From Treponema sp. (GTDB lineage Bacteria > Spirochaetota > Spirochaetia > Treponematales > Treponemataceae): a stretch of DNA of 64,000 bases. A program made the position numbers and the translations under genes. The DNA is taken from assembly GCA_016293915.1 (NCBI GenBank), contig JAEDCY010000008.1, positions 1 through 64,000 of the forward strand. Direction: 5' to 3'. Shown here one piece after another: positions 44,506 to 53,405 of this stretch (position 1 is the first letter of the stretch; each line of letters starts with the position of its first letter). The notes under the pieces were generated by a model, which saw nothing but the letters and a program-made list of their open reading frames with translations, was not told where the DNA came from and did not search any database.

Positions 44506-45543
44506 ATGAACGAGAATGAAGACTTTTCTGCAATTGTACGTGCGGACTTAAAAGATAGTTTTGATGAACAGGATAACAAATTACGCCCAAATATGCTCAA
44601 GGATTTTCTTGGGCAGGAGAATGTAAAGAAAAATCTTTCTACCTTCATTGAGGCAGCAAAGCTTCGCGAAGAACCTCTTGATCATCTTTTGCTTATCGGT
44701 CCGCCAGGTCTTGGAAAAACAACTCTTGCGCAGATTACAGCTCATGAACTTGGAGTTGATTTTAAAGTAACAAGCGCACCGGCCCTCGATAAACCAAAAG
44801 ATCTTGCCGGTATTCTTTCGACTATTACGCCGAGAACTGTTTTTTTTATTGATGAAATTCACCGATTAAAGCCTGCTATCGAAGAAATGCTTTACATAGC
44901 GATGGAGGATTTTGAGCTGGACTGGATTATAGGACAGGGGGCAGCAGCACGTACTGTTCGAATTCCAATTCCACCTTTTACTCTGGTTGGAGCAACGACT
45001 AAGGCAGGTTCAGTTTCGAGCCCGCTCCGTTCCCGTTTCGGCTTTATTCCCCGCTTTGAGTTTTATTCACAAAAAGAACTTGCTTCTATTATAAAGCGTT
45101 CTGCTTCAATTCTGGAAATTGGTATTGATGATGATGCGGCTATGCTGCTGGCTCAATGCTGTCGGGGAACTCCTCGTGTAGCAAATCGTGTACTTCGCCG
45201 TATGCGGGATTTTGCTCAGGTTTCCGGAAGTCCGGTTATTACAGTTGACATTGTAGACGGTGGTTTAAAGCGTCTTGAAATTGACGAAATGGGGCTTGAA
45301 AAGTACGACCGCGAAATTCTTCGTTCGATTATTGAGAACTTTGGAGGCGGCCCGGTTGGAGCTGAAACCCTCGCAATTTCTATCGGCGAAAGTATGGATA
45401 CCCTGGAAGATTATTACGAGCCGTATTTAATTCAGTGTGGACTGCTCCAGAGAACTCCGCGTGGCCGCATGGTAACAGAAAAAGCATATAGTCATCTTGG
45501 ATTATCCCATGCATCAGATTCAAATCAAGGAAGTCTCTTCTAA
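44506..45543 (+). CDS. ruvB: Holliday junction branch migration helicase RuvB, 345 aa
   Basis: AAA+ motor of RuvAB. LRPNMLKDFLGQENVKKNL precedes Walker A GPPGLGKTT (about 65), with FIDEIHRLKPAIEEML, arginine finger region SPLRSRFG and a C-terminal winged helix (PRGRMVTEKAYSHLG). TGAGGA at 7-nt spacing supports the ATG at 44506 over a TTG at 44500. Confidence 0.97.
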   Translation: MNENEDFSAIVRADLKDSFDEQDNKLRPNMLKDFLGQENVKKNLSTFIEAAKLREEPLDHLLLIGPPGLGKTTLAQITAHELGVDFKVTSAPALDKPKDLAGILSTITPRTVFFIDEIHRLKPAIEEMLYIAMEDFELDWIIGQGAAARTVRIPIPPFTLVGATTKAGSVSSPLRSRFGFIPRFEFYSQKELASIIKRSASILEIGIDDDAAMLLAQCCRGTPRVANRVLRRMRDFAQVSGSPVITVDIVDGGLKRLEIDEMGLEKYDREILRSIIENFGGGPVGAETLAISIGESMDTLEDYYEPYLIQCGLLQRTPRGRMVTEKAYSHLGLSHASDSNQGSLF

Positions 45544-45550
45544 AAGGTTT

Positions 45551-45633
45551 GTCACACGGATTCGAAATGCCTAACGGCATTTCATAAATAATTATAAATG
45601 GATTTTGCGTTAGCAAAATCGAATCCGTGTGAC
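45551..45633. repeat. 83-bp element with 15-bp terminal inverted repeats, copy 1
   Basis: Ends GTCACACGGATTCGA and its exact reverse complement. Two internal hairpins lie inside: ATGC/GCAT near the left end and TTTTGC/GCAAAA near the right. A second copy at 53246-53326 is inverted and has different hairpin tips that still pair. Confidence 0.8.
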
Positions 45634-45662
45634 AATTATATATAGTTAAGAGTCTGTTTTTG

Positions 45663-45671
45663 TGATATTAT
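45663..45671 (+). promoter_or_regulatory. Extended -10 box of queA
   Basis: TGATATTAT ends 7 nt before the queA ATG; no Shine-Dalgarno sequence is present in between. Confidence 0.5.
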
Positions 45672-45678
45672 ACCTCTC

Positions 45679-46761
45679 ATGTTAACATCTGATTTTAATT
45701 TTGATTTGCCCGAAGATTTGATAGCTCAGCATCCGAGTGGAGTACGTGGACAGGATAAACTTATGCTTTTGAATCGTGCTACCGGAGAGGTAGAGCATCA
45801 CATGATGGATGATCTTCCTGATTTAATTGAGCCGGGTACCCTCATGATTTTTAATAACAGCCGTGTTCGCCGTGCCCGCGTTTACGGTATAAAAGAAACT
45901 ACCGGCCGTGAAACTGAATTCATGTTCCTCAATACAATCGATAAAGAATGCTGCATCTGGAATACTATGGTAAAGTCTGCAAAAAAACAGAAGCCTGGAA
46001 TGCATTATAAATTCCCGGATGGTACTGTCGCAGAAATTATTGAACACGAAGGAAATGCCGGAACAGAATTCCGTGCCCTTAAGTTTGATTTTGCTATTGA
46101 TGAAGACTGGTTTGAAAGAAACGGTCATATACCCCTTCCTCCGTATATTAAGCGTGGTGACACAGAAGAAGATTCAGAACGCTATCAGAATGTTTATGCG
46201 ACAAATACTGGTTCTGCTGCCTGCCCGACAGCTGGCCTTCATTTTACAGAAGAGATGCTGGCCCGGCTGGATGCCAAGGGAATTGAACGCCGCTTTGTAA
46301 CGCTTCATGTAGGCCTTGGAACATTTCTCCCTGTTCGCGAAGAAAATATTGAAAATCATAAAATGCACGAAGAATGGTACACTGTTCCAAAAGAAACTGC
46401 AGACGCCATCAATAAGGCTAAGGCAGAAGGCCGCCCAATTCTTGCAGTCGGAACAACAAGTGTACGTACCCTCGAAAGTGTTGCTCAGAAACTTGCTGAT
46501 GAAGCAGGTGGTTTCGACGAACTCAATCACCGTAAAGAATGGGTTAGAGCCGGTACAAATTCAACAAGCATTTTCATGTATCCGGGCTTTAAGTTTAAGG
46601 TTGTAGATAAAATGTTTACAAACTTCCATACACCCGAAAGTACTTTGATTATGCTGGTTTCTGCCTTTGCCGGACGTGAACATATTCTGGAGGCATATAA
46701 ACAGGCTGTTTCTGAAAGATATCGATTTTTTTCATATGGAGACTGCATGTTTATAAGATAA
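45679..46761 (+). CDS. queA: S-adenosylmethionine:tRNA ribosyltransferase-isomerase QueA, 360 aa
   Basis: Makes epoxyqueuosine in tRNA. Characteristic blocks are FDLPEDLIAQHPSGVRGQDKL, LMIFNNSRVRRARVYG, GHIPLPPYIKR, TAGLHFTEEML and RRFVTLHVGLGTFLPVR. Length is normal. No other queuosine gene is in the window; queA after ruvB is a known order. The next genes are convergent. Confidence 0.97.
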   Translation: MLTSDFNFDLPEDLIAQHPSGVRGQDKLMLLNRATGEVEHHMMDDLPDLIEPGTLMIFNNSRVRRARVYGIKETTGRETEFMFLNTIDKECCIWNTMVKSAKKQKPGMHYKFPDGTVAEIIEHEGNAGTEFRALKFDFAIDEDWFERNGHIPLPPYIKRGDTEEDSERYQNVYATNTGSAACPTAGLHFTEEMLARLDAKGIERRFVTLHVGLGTFLPVREENIENHKMHEEWYTVPKETADAINKAKAEGRPILAVGTTSVRTLESVAQKLADEAGGFDELNHRKEWVRAGTNSTSIFMYPGFKFKVVDKMFTNFHTPESTLIMLVSAFAGREHILEAYKQAVSERYRFFSYGDCMFIR

Positions 46762-46763
46762 GA

Positions 46764-46842
46764 GGGGCGTTGCGGGGTGTCCCCGCAGGGTGGGTAGCGA
46801 GCAACGAAGTGCGAGCGTAGGGCGGGGCTCCGCCCTCCTTAA
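46764..46842. repeat. GC-rich hairpin repeat
   Basis: Contains GCGGGG-TGT-CCCCGC and, at its right end, GGGCGGGGCTCCGCCCTCC, which is repeated exactly at about 60399-60420. It lies between convergent queA and the FAD subunit gene, and its T-poor flanks argue against a simple terminator. Confidence 0.5.
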
Positions 46843-47636
46843 GTCAACTGTTCAAAGCTGTAACGTGCCAGATTAAAAAACTGCTGACGCATAACATCGG
46901 TAATCATTTGGTCGGTTGCGGCTTTTTGAAACTGCTCAGCTACAACATCTTCAAGCTGTGAAATATCTTTTTGTGTAAGTGGCAGACGATGTCCACTCAT
47001 GTAGTTTTCAAATTCTTTGCTATGGAATGTAAAAGGTCCAGCGAAGGCAAGATGTACGTTTAAAAGTGAGTTTTTCTCTGTGTCTGCAAGAAAAGCAAAA
47101 GATGCAGATTGCTGTGTGATTGAGTGCTCGGGACCAATTCGACGGAAAATCGAAAGCTCTGCATCTACAAGAGGAATACGTATATTGGATAGAATAAAAC
47201 CTTCTGGTACGCTTTTAAAATATCTGATATTTTCAGTTTTGGTTTCTGTCTGGTTTTTAAACTCAAGTTTAGCATCAAGTGCCATAAGAGGTGCGAATAA
47301 AGTAAGCTTGTGATTTTCTGAACAGATGTTTCCTCCGATAGTTGCAGTATTTCTTATAATCGGATTTGCAATACAATTTAGGGCTTCGTAAATTATTGAA
47401 GGAAGATGAGTCTGACCTATTGCAAGAATCTCAGAAAGAGTGGCACCAGGACCAACATCTATATAACGCTCGTGTCTTGAGATATGAGAAAGGTCTTTTA
47501 TACCTCGTGTAGAAATAAATTTTTCTGGAAGACTTTCAATTCGTGTGCAGCCACCTACAACTTTAGTTCCAGGATTATTATTCAGGATTTTTATAAGTTC
47601 TGCAGCATTTTTTGCATATAGTATTGTTTTTCCCAT
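46839..47636 (-). CDS. Molybdenum hydroxylase FAD subunit (CoxM/XdhB-like), 265 aa
   Basis: FAD-binding medium subunit. KVVGGCTRIE and RNTATIGGNICSENH (about 95-109) match the two FAD-contacting glycine motifs of xanthine dehydrogenase-type enzymes. The C-terminal domain is present. It is the last gene of the cluster, 13 nt after the iron-sulfur subunit. The motifs are intact here, in contrast to the partner subunits. Confidence 0.85.
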   Translation of the reverse strand: MGKTILYAKNAAELIKILNNNPGTKVVGGCTRIESLPEKFISTRGIKDLSHISRHERYIDVGPGATLSEILAIGQTHLPSIIYEALNCIANPIIRNTATIGGNICSENHKLTLFAPLMALDAKLEFKNQTETKTENIRYFKSVPEGFILSNIRIPLVDAELSIFRRIGPEHSITQQSASFAFLADTEKNSLLNVHLAFAGPFTFHSKEFENYMSGHRLPLTQKDISQLEDVVAEQFQKAATDQMITDVMRQQFFNLARYSFEQLT

Positions 47637-47649
47637 ATTGTCCTCTTAA

Positions 47650-48126
47650 TTAACCCCTCATTTGTCTCTTGTTAAAAATTTGAACAGAATAAAGGATTCC
47701 ATTTACAAGAGTTTCTAGATCTGTACAGCAGGGAGAAAGTGCTTTTACATAATCTGCAATTTCTTCTCTTTTTGGCATTTTTGGAGATTTTAAAATCTGA
47801 TAGGCAGAAAAAACTTTACCTGCCGTACAATAGCCGCAGAGTTTTATTCCGGCTTTCTGGAAGCCGGCCATTATAATTGAATATTCTTCAGTTTTTGTAA
47901 AATAATCAAGAGTAACAATGTCGCTGTTGCGGACTATTCCAGCCGGGATTTTACAGGAAGCTGCCGGGTGATCATCAAGCAGAATTGTGCAGGAACCACA
48001 GAAACCACTGCTGCATCCGCTTTTTACAGAAATGCAGCCGTTTTTGTGGAGAACTTTCATAAGAGATTCATCTGCATGAGCATCAAGAATGGTTTTTGTT
48101 CCGTTTAGAGTTACTGGTATTTTCAT
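47650..48126 (-). CDS. Molybdenum hydroxylase [2Fe-2S] subunit (CoxS/XdhC-like), 158 aa
   Basis: Small electron-transfer subunit with two [2Fe-2S] domains. The plant-type N-terminal cluster ligands are complete (CSSGFCGSC, then Cys about 12 residues on). In the C-terminal domain CGYC is present, but the usual CRCT is SPCCT, so one ligand has moved or been lost. The start overlaps the end of the large subunit by 4 nt. Electron flow would normally be molybdenum to FeS to FAD. Confidence 0.85.
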   Translation of the reverse strand: MKIPVTLNGTKTILDAHADESLMKVLHKNGCISVKSGCSSGFCGSCTILLDDHPAASCKIPAGIVRNSDIVTLDYFTKTEEYSIIMAGFQKAGIKLCGYCTAGKVFSAYQILKSPKMPKREEIADYVKALSPCCTDLETLVNGILYSVQIFNKRQMRG

Positions 48127-50387
48127 TCTGAAGCTCCTGTCTCTTCTGGATTTTTTACTTCAACCTTTTCTTTAGTGCGATCACGTATCAGCTGGAAAAG
48201 AAGATCTTCTGTACAGGGAATTTCTGTAAGCTGTGTTGTAAGTGCCAGCGATAGGGCTGAAGAGAATGCTGCTGGTAGAGAGTTATGAATTAATCCGCCT
48301 ACCTGTCCAGAACGGTTTTCAGATTTAATAAAGCTTATATTGATTGCATCGCAGGAAATAGTCTTTCCTTTTACAAGCATTGTAAGTTCCTGCTGAATTT
48401 CAAGACGGATTGTTCTTATAGCTGCAGCTTCATCAAATAATTCTCCGCAATCAACGGTTACCCAGATTCCTTTAATTTTTTCATTGTAAGTATATGTGTC
48501 AAGTTCAACTTCCACAACTGTAGTTATAAAAGAAGTTGTGTAGAATGGTGTTCCAGAGAATTTGTCTTTATCCCATTTTGATTTTTGAGTAAGTGCTCCA
48601 CCGCGCTTTGCTGTAATTGGCAGCGGCTGGTGAAAACGTTTCTTTTGAATGTCACTACAGCATTTTTTTACAAGCTCGTTCATAATACTGATGGAACTGT
48701 AAGAATTTTCAGGTTGTTCTGGAATCTGGTTGTATGCATAGTCAGAATCTATCTGAATATTCTGTTTGGAAATTTGAAGAATTTCTGAGGCTGAGTTTTT
48801 CCATATATCCTGAATTACTTCCGAAGGTTTTATAGAATGTATTACAAGTTTTTCATCTGCACTAAGAGTTATTTCAACCTTTGTATCATTTGAAAAACCA
48901 GATTGTCCATAATATCCGGATGGAATATAGGCTGTTGCAACACCAATTCCGCGCAGAGGCAGGGCAAAGAAAGGTTTGCTGTCTTTTTCAGCACGGTCAA
49001 TTGCTTCCATATGAAATGATGCATATTTGCGGTTAAAGTCACTTTGCTTAAGAGCGGTCTGAATAACAGATTGAATGTCACCAGTTGGAATTGAAAAAGG
49101 AAAATCTTTTGTTTTTGTTTTAGATTTTGTTTTTGTTTTTTCAATTTCAGTTTTAGCGTTCAAAAGTCTAAGTTCGTCAGGGAATATTTTAGATTGATTA
49201 CTGATTTTCTGAATTTCATTTTCTATTGCAAAAAAAGCCTGTGATTCAATAATCTGCATTGAAATTGAAGTTGGTGGATTTTTAGAGGAATGAGCTTTAG
49301 CACTAATGTAAAGATTTTCCGGTTTATAATAACTTGTTGCAGCAATTGCTATACGGTCTGTAATTTCCTGAGCAAAAGGATTTGAACAACCGATGTCTAT
49401 ATCAATAAGTATTTTAAGAGCTATTAAATGCCCGTCTTTATCAAGAGCAGTGCGGTATGTAATTTCTGTAAGTACACCAGGAACCATATAGTTTTCCTGT
49501 TCGAACTGTGAAAGAACAAGTTTTACAGGCTTTTTTGTAAGCCATGATGCAATTGCAATTTGAACTGCCAGTTGTGTAGTGCGGGCTAATCCCGAAGGAT
49601 AGATTCCTGCTGTTTTTGTTTTGTGAATATATACATCTTCTTCACTTATTCCAAGTGCCAGAGCTACAGATTTCTGTGTAAAGCTTATCCATCGGGTTGG
49701 CGTAAAAACATGAATTTTATCGCCTTCGGTGTAAGCAAAAGCTCCTTCTGTTTCCTGCCATTTTGGAGTAAGCAGTTTTTCTTTCCAGGTGTCGGTAGAA
49801 GTAAAATCTGCGCTTTCAAAAAGTTTTGTGTCAGCCTGAGCTAACTCAAGTTTTTCATAAAGACCATATTTGATTTCACGGGAAGCCACAATGACATCAG
49901 CATTATCTTCTACATGAGATTTATCGATTACGGCATCAAGAGAAGGCATCTCATTTATCTGTTCAACAAATTCCTTAAAGTTAGAAGCATCATCAGTTTG
50001 TTTGTTGATAACGTTGTTTAAGGCAGATTCAAGATTTTCAACATCAAAGGTTATGTTTACGGTATCAAGAAGTTTGTAAACCTGCTCCTCATCAGGTCCA
50101 AGAATGATTCCTACTGGTTCTCCGCTGTAAGAAACATTTCCATATCCAAAAATCTTGATTATGGTTTTATTTGCATTAAGAGTTTTTGATTCCGGAATAT
50201 CACGGTTAGTATATAAAAAATATCCTTCAGGTAAGTCTGGAGCTGAAATGCTTTTGATTTTTCCTGATGAAGCAGGGCTTCGTATTAGAGCTGCGTAAAG
50301 ACAATTTTCTTTTACTACATCGCTGTAAAAGCCGGTTGCTTCAAGAGAACGTAATTGTTTTTTTTGATCTGATTTTTTAACAGCCAT
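48123..50387 (-). CDS. Divergent molybdenum hydroxylase large subunit (XdhA/CoxL-like), 754 aa
   Basis: The N-terminal part (LYAALIRSPASSGKIKSI, YSGEPVGIILG) and middle (AVQIAIASWLTKKPVKLVLS) place it in the aldehyde oxidase/xanthine dehydrogenase large-subunit family. The cofactor loop normally GGGFGGK reads AGIYPSG, and the catalytic GVGE near the C-terminus appears as QVGG. A Lys/Thr-rich insert lies near 455. The frame is intact, so it is probably expressed. The ATG at 50387, 4 nt after the aminotransferase stop, is preferred over two upstream ATGs. Confidence 0.75.
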   Translation of the reverse strand: MAVKKSDQKKQLRSLEATGFYSDVVKENCLYAALIRSPASSGKIKSISAPDLPEGYFLYTNRDIPESKTLNANKTIIKIFGYGNVSYSGEPVGIILGPDEEQVYKLLDTVNITFDVENLESALNNVINKQTDDASNFKEFVEQINEMPSLDAVIDKSHVEDNADVIVASREIKYGLYEKLELAQADTKLFESADFTSTDTWKEKLLTPKWQETEGAFAYTEGDKIHVFTPTRWISFTQKSVALALGISEEDVYIHKTKTAGIYPSGLARTTQLAVQIAIASWLTKKPVKLVLSQFEQENYMVPGVLTEITYRTALDKDGHLIALKILIDIDIGCSNPFAQEITDRIAIAATSYYKPENLYISAKAHSSKNPPTSISMQIIESQAFFAIENEIQKISNQSKIFPDELRLLNAKTEIEKTKTKSKTKTKDFPFSIPTGDIQSVIQTALKQSDFNRKYASFHMEAIDRAEKDSKPFFALPLRGIGVATAYIPSGYYGQSGFSNDTKVEITLSADEKLVIHSIKPSEVIQDIWKNSASEILQISKQNIQIDSDYAYNQIPEQPENSYSSISIMNELVKKCCSDIQKKRFHQPLPITAKRGGALTQKSKWDKDKFSGTPFYTTSFITTVVEVELDTYTYNEKIKGIWVTVDCGELFDEAAAIRTIRLEIQQELTMLVKGKTISCDAINISFIKSENRSGQVGGLIHNSLPAAFSSALSLALTTQLTEIPCTEDLLFQLIRDRTKEKVEVKNPEETGASE

Positions 50388-50391
50388 TATG

Positions 50392-51636
50392 TTATGAATC
50401 TCTCCTGTTTTCATTTCCAATTTTTATAACAGTATCAATTACAAGCTGGGCCTGTTCATCTGTCATATCCGGGAAGAGCGGAATCGAAATTGTATTATTG
50501 TACTGTCTTTCTGCATTCGGAAAATTTTCTGCGGTAAAATCAGGGTAGAGTTTGCGCCAGTAAGTAAAATGAAAAATCGGTATAAAGTGGACTGAAATTC
50601 CTAATCCTGCTTCCTGCATTTTTTTTGCAAACTCTTCGCGGGTGATTTTAAGTTTTTCAGGTATAATGCGCATAAGATAAAGATGCCAGCTGTTGCCTTC
50701 GCCGTCTGGTGGTAAGCGGATAAAATCAAGCTTAGAGAAAGCCTTGTTATACATATCCACTATTCGTTTTCTCTGCTCATAAAAAAGCTGGGCCCGGTCT
50801 ACCTGACAGCAGCCGATGGCAGCAAGAATGTCAGGAAGATTAAATTTGTAGCCTGGTGCAATAATATCATATTCCCAGCTTGCCCGCGAAGAAGTGTAGC
50901 GGTCCCAGGTTGTGCGATCCATTCCATGCATACGCATAACCGTCATGCGGCGGGCTAGTTCAGAATCTCTTGTACAAACCATTCCGCCTTCTGCCGTTGT
51001 AATTGTTTTTGTGACATAGAAAGAAAAAACTCCGGCATCACCGATTGTTCCTGCGTAACCGAGTTCTGTTGGAGACGGATACGAATGTGCAGCATCTTCA
51101 ATTACACGGATTTTATGTTCAGGAGTAGAATACTTTTGTGCGAGCTCCATAATACGGTGCATGTTGCAAACGTTTCCGGCAATATGAACAGGAACAATTG
51201 CGCGAACCCGGTGCTCTGTATCTTTTTTTAAGATCTCTTCAATTTTTACTGGATCAATACTGTAGTTGTCTTTTTCAACATCCGCAAAAAAAACATCTGC
51301 ATTTAAATGACGGGCACAGGCTGCCGTAGAAACAAAAGTGTAAGGCGTTGTGATTACGGCAGTTCCTTCTCGAACCCCACAGGCTTCCATTGCAAGTATC
51401 ATTCCACTCGTATTTGAGTTTACAGCAAGCGAAATTATTTCACTGTCTGAAAGAGAAAGTGCACGGCGGGCTTCTTTCATTTTGTCTGTGTCACTTACCG
51501 AGGCGCTAAACTTTTTTTCGAATTCCAGCGCGTATTTTCCGGTTGTGAGCCAGCCGCTTCGCAGTACATCAAGCACAGCATTTTCTTCATCTTTTGTGAT
51601 AGCTGCTCTATGAAATGGAACTTTAATTTCTGCCAT
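50392..51636 (-). CDS. DegT/DnrJ/EryC1 aminotransferase, 414 aa
   Basis: PLP-dependent sugar aminotransferase. The cofactor lysine is in FSFYVTKTITTAEGG (about 215), with EDAAHSYPS and YKFNLPDILAAIG also typical. An unusual insert of about 20 residues (SDTDKMKEARRALSLSDSEI) sits before the substrate-binding NSNTSGM segment. AGGAG precedes the ATG. Upstream is a nucleotide-sugar 4,6-dehydratase, so the two probably make an amino-sugar nucleotide such as a UDP-4-amino sugar. Confidence 0.9.
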   Translation of the reverse strand: MAEIKVPFHRAAITKDEENAVLDVLRSGWLTTGKYALEFEKKFSASVSDTDKMKEARRALSLSDSEIISLAVNSNTSGMILAMEACGVREGTAVITTPYTFVSTAACARHLNADVFFADVEKDNYSIDPVKIEEILKKDTEHRVRAIVPVHIAGNVCNMHRIMELAQKYSTPEHKIRVIEDAAHSYPSPTELGYAGTIGDAGVFSFYVTKTITTAEGGMVCTRDSELARRMTVMRMHGMDRTTWDRYTSSRASWEYDIIAPGYKFNLPDILAAIGCCQVDRAQLFYEQRKRIVDMYNKAFSKLDFIRLPPDGEGNSWHLYLMRIIPEKLKITREEFAKKMQEAGLGISVHFIPIFHFTYWRKLYPDFTAENFPNAERQYNNTISIPLFPDMTDEQAQLVIDTVIKIGNENRRDS

Positions 51637-51677
51637 TTATATTTCTTTCTCCTGTTTTTTCCATATAAATATAAACC

Positions 51678-53180
51678 CTATAATAAATCAGTACGAAGCT
51701 GGCCGTCTTTTTTGATTTCCTCGTAAAAGTCACGCAAACTTTCGCAGTCATCACATAAAAGCTTCACCAGAAGTGCTTTGTCACGAAATAGATTTTCCTT
51801 TCCTTTTGTGTAAAAACAAATTGGATGAAGCTCAGTAAGAAGTTTTTCAAGTCTTGAACTTTCATATTCTTTATTATCAAGCATGAAAAGCTTTTTGTAT
51901 TTAGTCGGCTGCGGATTTTCTTCTTTAAGCCAGAGCGGTTCAATAAGGCGTTCTCCTTTGCGTGAGCCGACAATTTTTATATCAATATCTTTATAAGGTT
52001 CAAGACCGGAGAACTTAATAATCTGTTTTGCAAGTTCAATGATTTTTATAGGCTCACCCATGTCGAGTAAATATGATTTGCCGTTTTTGCCGACGCCGCC
52101 AGTCTGTAAAACAAGAGAACAGGCTTCGGGAATGGTCATGAAAAAGCGTTCCATTTTTTCATCGGTTACAGTAATTGGACCACCGGTTTTTATCTGATTC
52201 TGGAAAACCGGAAGAATAGAACCTCGGCTGCCAAGTACGTTGCCAAAGCGTACAAACATAAAGGACTGATTTTCTGTAGCGCGCTTAGCAGCGTCGAGCA
52301 CAAGCTTTTCGCATATCATTTTTGAAACACCGTAAACGCTTACAGGCGCTACGGCCTTATCTGTAGAAATCAAAACGAAGCGGTCTACTTTGTGAGCCAG
52401 AGCTGCATCCAAAAGATTTTTTGTTCCAAATACATTGTTTTCAACTGCAGCAACCTGATTTTCTTCCATCATAGGAACATGCTTATAGGCCGCACAGTGG
52501 AAAATTACATTACACTTTGTCTGTCGTACAATGTAATCAACATATTCTCTGTCTCTCATGTCTCCAATAATAGGAACAATAGTAGCTTTTTCTCCGACTC
52601 CTTCTGCCTGTAAGAGTCTTAATTCACGGTATATTCTGCAAATAGAATTTTCGCCGTGACCAAAAAGATAAAGACGTTCAGCTCCACCGCTCAAAAGCTG
52701 CCTTGAAAGTTCCGAGCCAATTGAGCCACCTGCTCCAGTAATAAAAACACGTTTACCTCGTAAATATCCAAGACTTTCCTTTAATGAAATTGTAACAGGT
52801 GTTCGGCCAAGAATATCCAGCGGGTCAATTTCACGGGTTTGAACAAGATGGGCTGTTCCTTCAATTACCTGGCTTATTCCAGGCAGAATCTTAATATGAT
52901 TAAAACCGTTTTGGGTAAGGGTTTCATAAATTTCACGGATTCGTTCGGTTGGGGCAGAAGGAATTGCAATGATTGCTTCATCAAGCTCTGAATTGGAAAG
53001 AATAGAAGTTACACTGCTGATAGGACCCAGAACAGGAATTCCTTCTATTGTAGTTCCGATGATATCCTTGTTGTCATCAATAAATGCGTTTACTTTTCCA
53101 AATATCTTTTTACGCTTGATATCATCGGCAATGGTTTGTCCTGCAAAGCCTGCGCCAATGATGTAAATACGTTTATCCAT
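51678..53180 (-). CDS. Nucleotide-sugar 4,6-dehydratase (CapD/PglF-like, soluble form), 500 aa
   Basis: An N-terminal CoA-binding/Rossmann region (RIYIIGAGFAGQTIADDI, about 1-140) is followed by an SDR domain with FITGAGGSIGSELSRQLL, STDKAVAPVSVYGVSK and FGNVLGSRGSILPVF. PglF, WbpM and CapD normally begin with four membrane helices; these are absent here. Large homologues usually have Met where this one has Tyr in the YxxxK position. The start at 53180 follows GGGTTGGG. First gene of the minus-strand cluster. Confidence 0.88.
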   Translation of the reverse strand: MDKRIYIIGAGFAGQTIADDIKRKKIFGKVNAFIDDNKDIIGTTIEGIPVLGPISSVTSILSNSELDEAIIAIPSAPTERIREIYETLTQNGFNHIKILPGISQVIEGTAHLVQTREIDPLDILGRTPVTISLKESLGYLRGKRVFITGAGGSIGSELSRQLLSGGAERLYLFGHGENSICRIYRELRLLQAEGVGEKATIVPIIGDMRDREYVDYIVRQTKCNVIFHCAAYKHVPMMEENQVAAVENNVFGTKNLLDAALAHKVDRFVLISTDKAVAPVSVYGVSKMICEKLVLDAAKRATENQSFMFVRFGNVLGSRGSILPVFQNQIKTGGPITVTDEKMERFFMTIPEACSLVLQTGGVGKNGKSYLLDMGEPIKIIELAKQIIKFSGLEPYKDIDIKIVGSRKGERLIEPLWLKEENPQPTKYKKLFMLDNKEYESSRLEKLLTELHPICFYTKGKENLFRDKALLVKLLCDDCESLRDFYEEIKKDGQLRTDLL

Positions 53181-53245
53181 TTTCCCAACCCTTTTGGTTA
53201 TTTTATCACATGCTAACTGATTTCGCAATGATACGATTAAAATGT

Positions 53246-53326
53246 GCACACGGATTCGATTTTCCTACGGAAAATCCATGAAATATATAAAAATGAAACG
53301 ACGTAGTCGTTTCGAATCCGTGTGAC
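53246..53326. repeat. 83-bp-type element with terminal inverted repeats, copy 2
   Basis: CACACGGATTCGA at the left and TCGAATCCGTGTG at the right. Internal hairpins are TTTTCC/GGAAAA and ACGA/TCGT. Relative to the copy at 45551-45633 it is inverted. It lies in the 225-bp gap between two divergent genes. Confidence 0.78.
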
Positions 53327-53405
53327 AAAATTAAAAAATATCTAAACTCACTTTTAATTTTTTCCGATGAAGATATTGATAGTCGAATAATATTCGGGGT
53401 GTTCT

